Below are positions 63,472-64,000 of a stretch of 64,000 bases of DNA, in pieces. The notes below the pieces were generated by a model that did no database searches, had not been told where the DNA came from, and saw only the letters and a list, made by a program, of their open reading frames with translations. The position numbers and the translations under genes are program-made. The stretch's first letter is position 1; every line of letters starts with the position of its first letter. The stretch comes from Diphasiastrum complanatum (taxonomy: Eukaryota > Streptophyta > Lycopodiopsida > Lycopodiales > Lycopodiaceae), in NCBI GenBank assembly GCA_029204225.1, contig CM055100.1, forward strand, positions 11,958,789 to 12,022,788, written 5' to 3'.

Positions 63472-64000
63472 TATCACTAGAATCAATTTTAGACTTACAA
63501 AATTTTTTAGTTGAGTGTCGCTTTCGTGCTAGTTTCGAGGCCTCAAAGTTCTCAACACTAGCTATTACTATTGCTAAGGAAGTCATGTCCCCTTGTTTGC
63601 AATATCGATCAATCTTTGGTGGTAAACTAGCCAAAAACCATTCGATCTGCATATCAATGGGATATACACCGATTAGTTTTCCTATAAGATTCTTGAACTT
63701 TCGTGTATATTTTCAAAGAGGTTCTTTAGTTTTCTTTTGAACATTGTTCAAATGTCTGAGAATTCTGGATTTATGACCAATTTCTTTGAACTGGTTTAGA
63801 AACGCATCTTTCAATAGTAACCAGGTTTCTACACGGCCTGGTTCAACTTGACTATACCATATGCATGCCTGCTTTCTCAGCAAACCGAGAAAGATTCGCA
63901 ATTTATCTACGTCAGTTCCTTCGTTATTTGCATTAGAAATTGACTCAAATTGCGAGACATAGCTATTTGCATCATCTGAAGTAGTTCCTTTAAAATAATC
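63472..64000 (-). pseudogene. Gypsy gag capsid region (Gypsy-2 relative), runs off the window
   Basis: Minus frames: LRIFLGLLRKQACIWYSQVE, GRVETWLLLKDAFLNQFKEI, a stop, then IGVYPIDMQIEWFLASLPPK and VENFEASKLARKRHSTKKFC. This is the retrotrans_gag capsid signature (L…A..WY…W..L...F...F). It is followed on the minus strand by R1 and the lysine-rich gag stub, mirroring the order in Gypsy-2, which lacks this half. One stop near 63712. Confidence 0.85.

Overview
The window looks like nuclear DNA of a land plant with a large, repeat-filled genome. It is AT-rich, carries long (GA)n/(CT)n microsatellites, and is packed with plant-type Ty1/copia and Ty3/gypsy LTR retrotransposon remains in both orientations. 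Several copia elements have primer-binding sites complementary to initiator tRNA-Met (TGGTATCAGAGC). I cannot place the lineage. I see no intact host gene. Almost every coding stretch is a retroelement pseudogene with stops, frameshifts and truncations, and many elements are nested or fused. All protein calls rest on motif recognition by eye.

Layout. 1-5.2 kb: AT-rich DNA with minisatellites, a (GA)n tract and a decayed minus-strand ORF. 5.3-9.05 kb: minus-strand Copia-1, from gag to the start of RT plus its 5' LTR. 9.2-12.1 kb: the only non-retroelement coding island. It holds two unrecognised minus-strand ORFs, a plus-strand ORF with a histone H3-like fold fused to a Pro/Ser-rich tail, and a convergent minus-strand gene with a canonical 83-bp intron. 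12.5-17.4 kb: two minus-strand copia elements (Copia-A, Copia-B), LTR against integrase. 17.4-24.3 kb: a copia RNase H tail, plus-strand Gypsy-1 interrupted by an LTR, its extra coiled-coil ORF, and a solo LTR with a 5-bp target-site duplication. 24.7-26.9 kb: a small copia-like element with LTR and PBS. 27-30.1 kb: AT-rich DNA with tandem duplications but no recognisable gene.

30.1-43 kb: an LTR fragment, the 3' end of Copia-2, a gypsy RNase H piece, then plus-strand Gypsy-2. Gypsy-2 has gag, protease, RT, RNase H and integrase, a roughly 700-bp array rich in TTCnnGAA, an extra-ORF region, and a polypurine tract leading into a 3' LTR. It contains a striking 1,078-bp inverted duplication of its own gag. 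43.6-47.96 kb: minus-strand coiled-coil/proline-rich ORFs of an unrecognised element, with an internally repeated domain, fused in frame to a truncated copia RNase H.

47.96-53.26 kb: minus-strand Copia-3, the most complete copia here. Its 5' leader holds three exact-period 80-bp repeats and a roughly 420-bp organelle-like insert that begins inside a plant mitochondrial-type tRNA(CAU), flanked by a diverged ~97-bp direct duplication. 53.3-62.8 kb: minus-strand Gypsy-3, gag to integrase, bounded by tandem arrays sharing a GTCGGYYGAGAT core. 62.9-64 kb: a dispersed repeat and gag of a gypsy related to Gypsy-2, running off the window.

Functionally the window is a retroelement graveyard. The most interesting parts are the H3-fold island, the inverted gag duplication, regulatory-looking arrays inside LTRs (a CCAAT ladder at ~33-bp spacing, CACATGTG/CACGTG clusters, a heat-shock-element-like array), and the mitochondrial-like insert.
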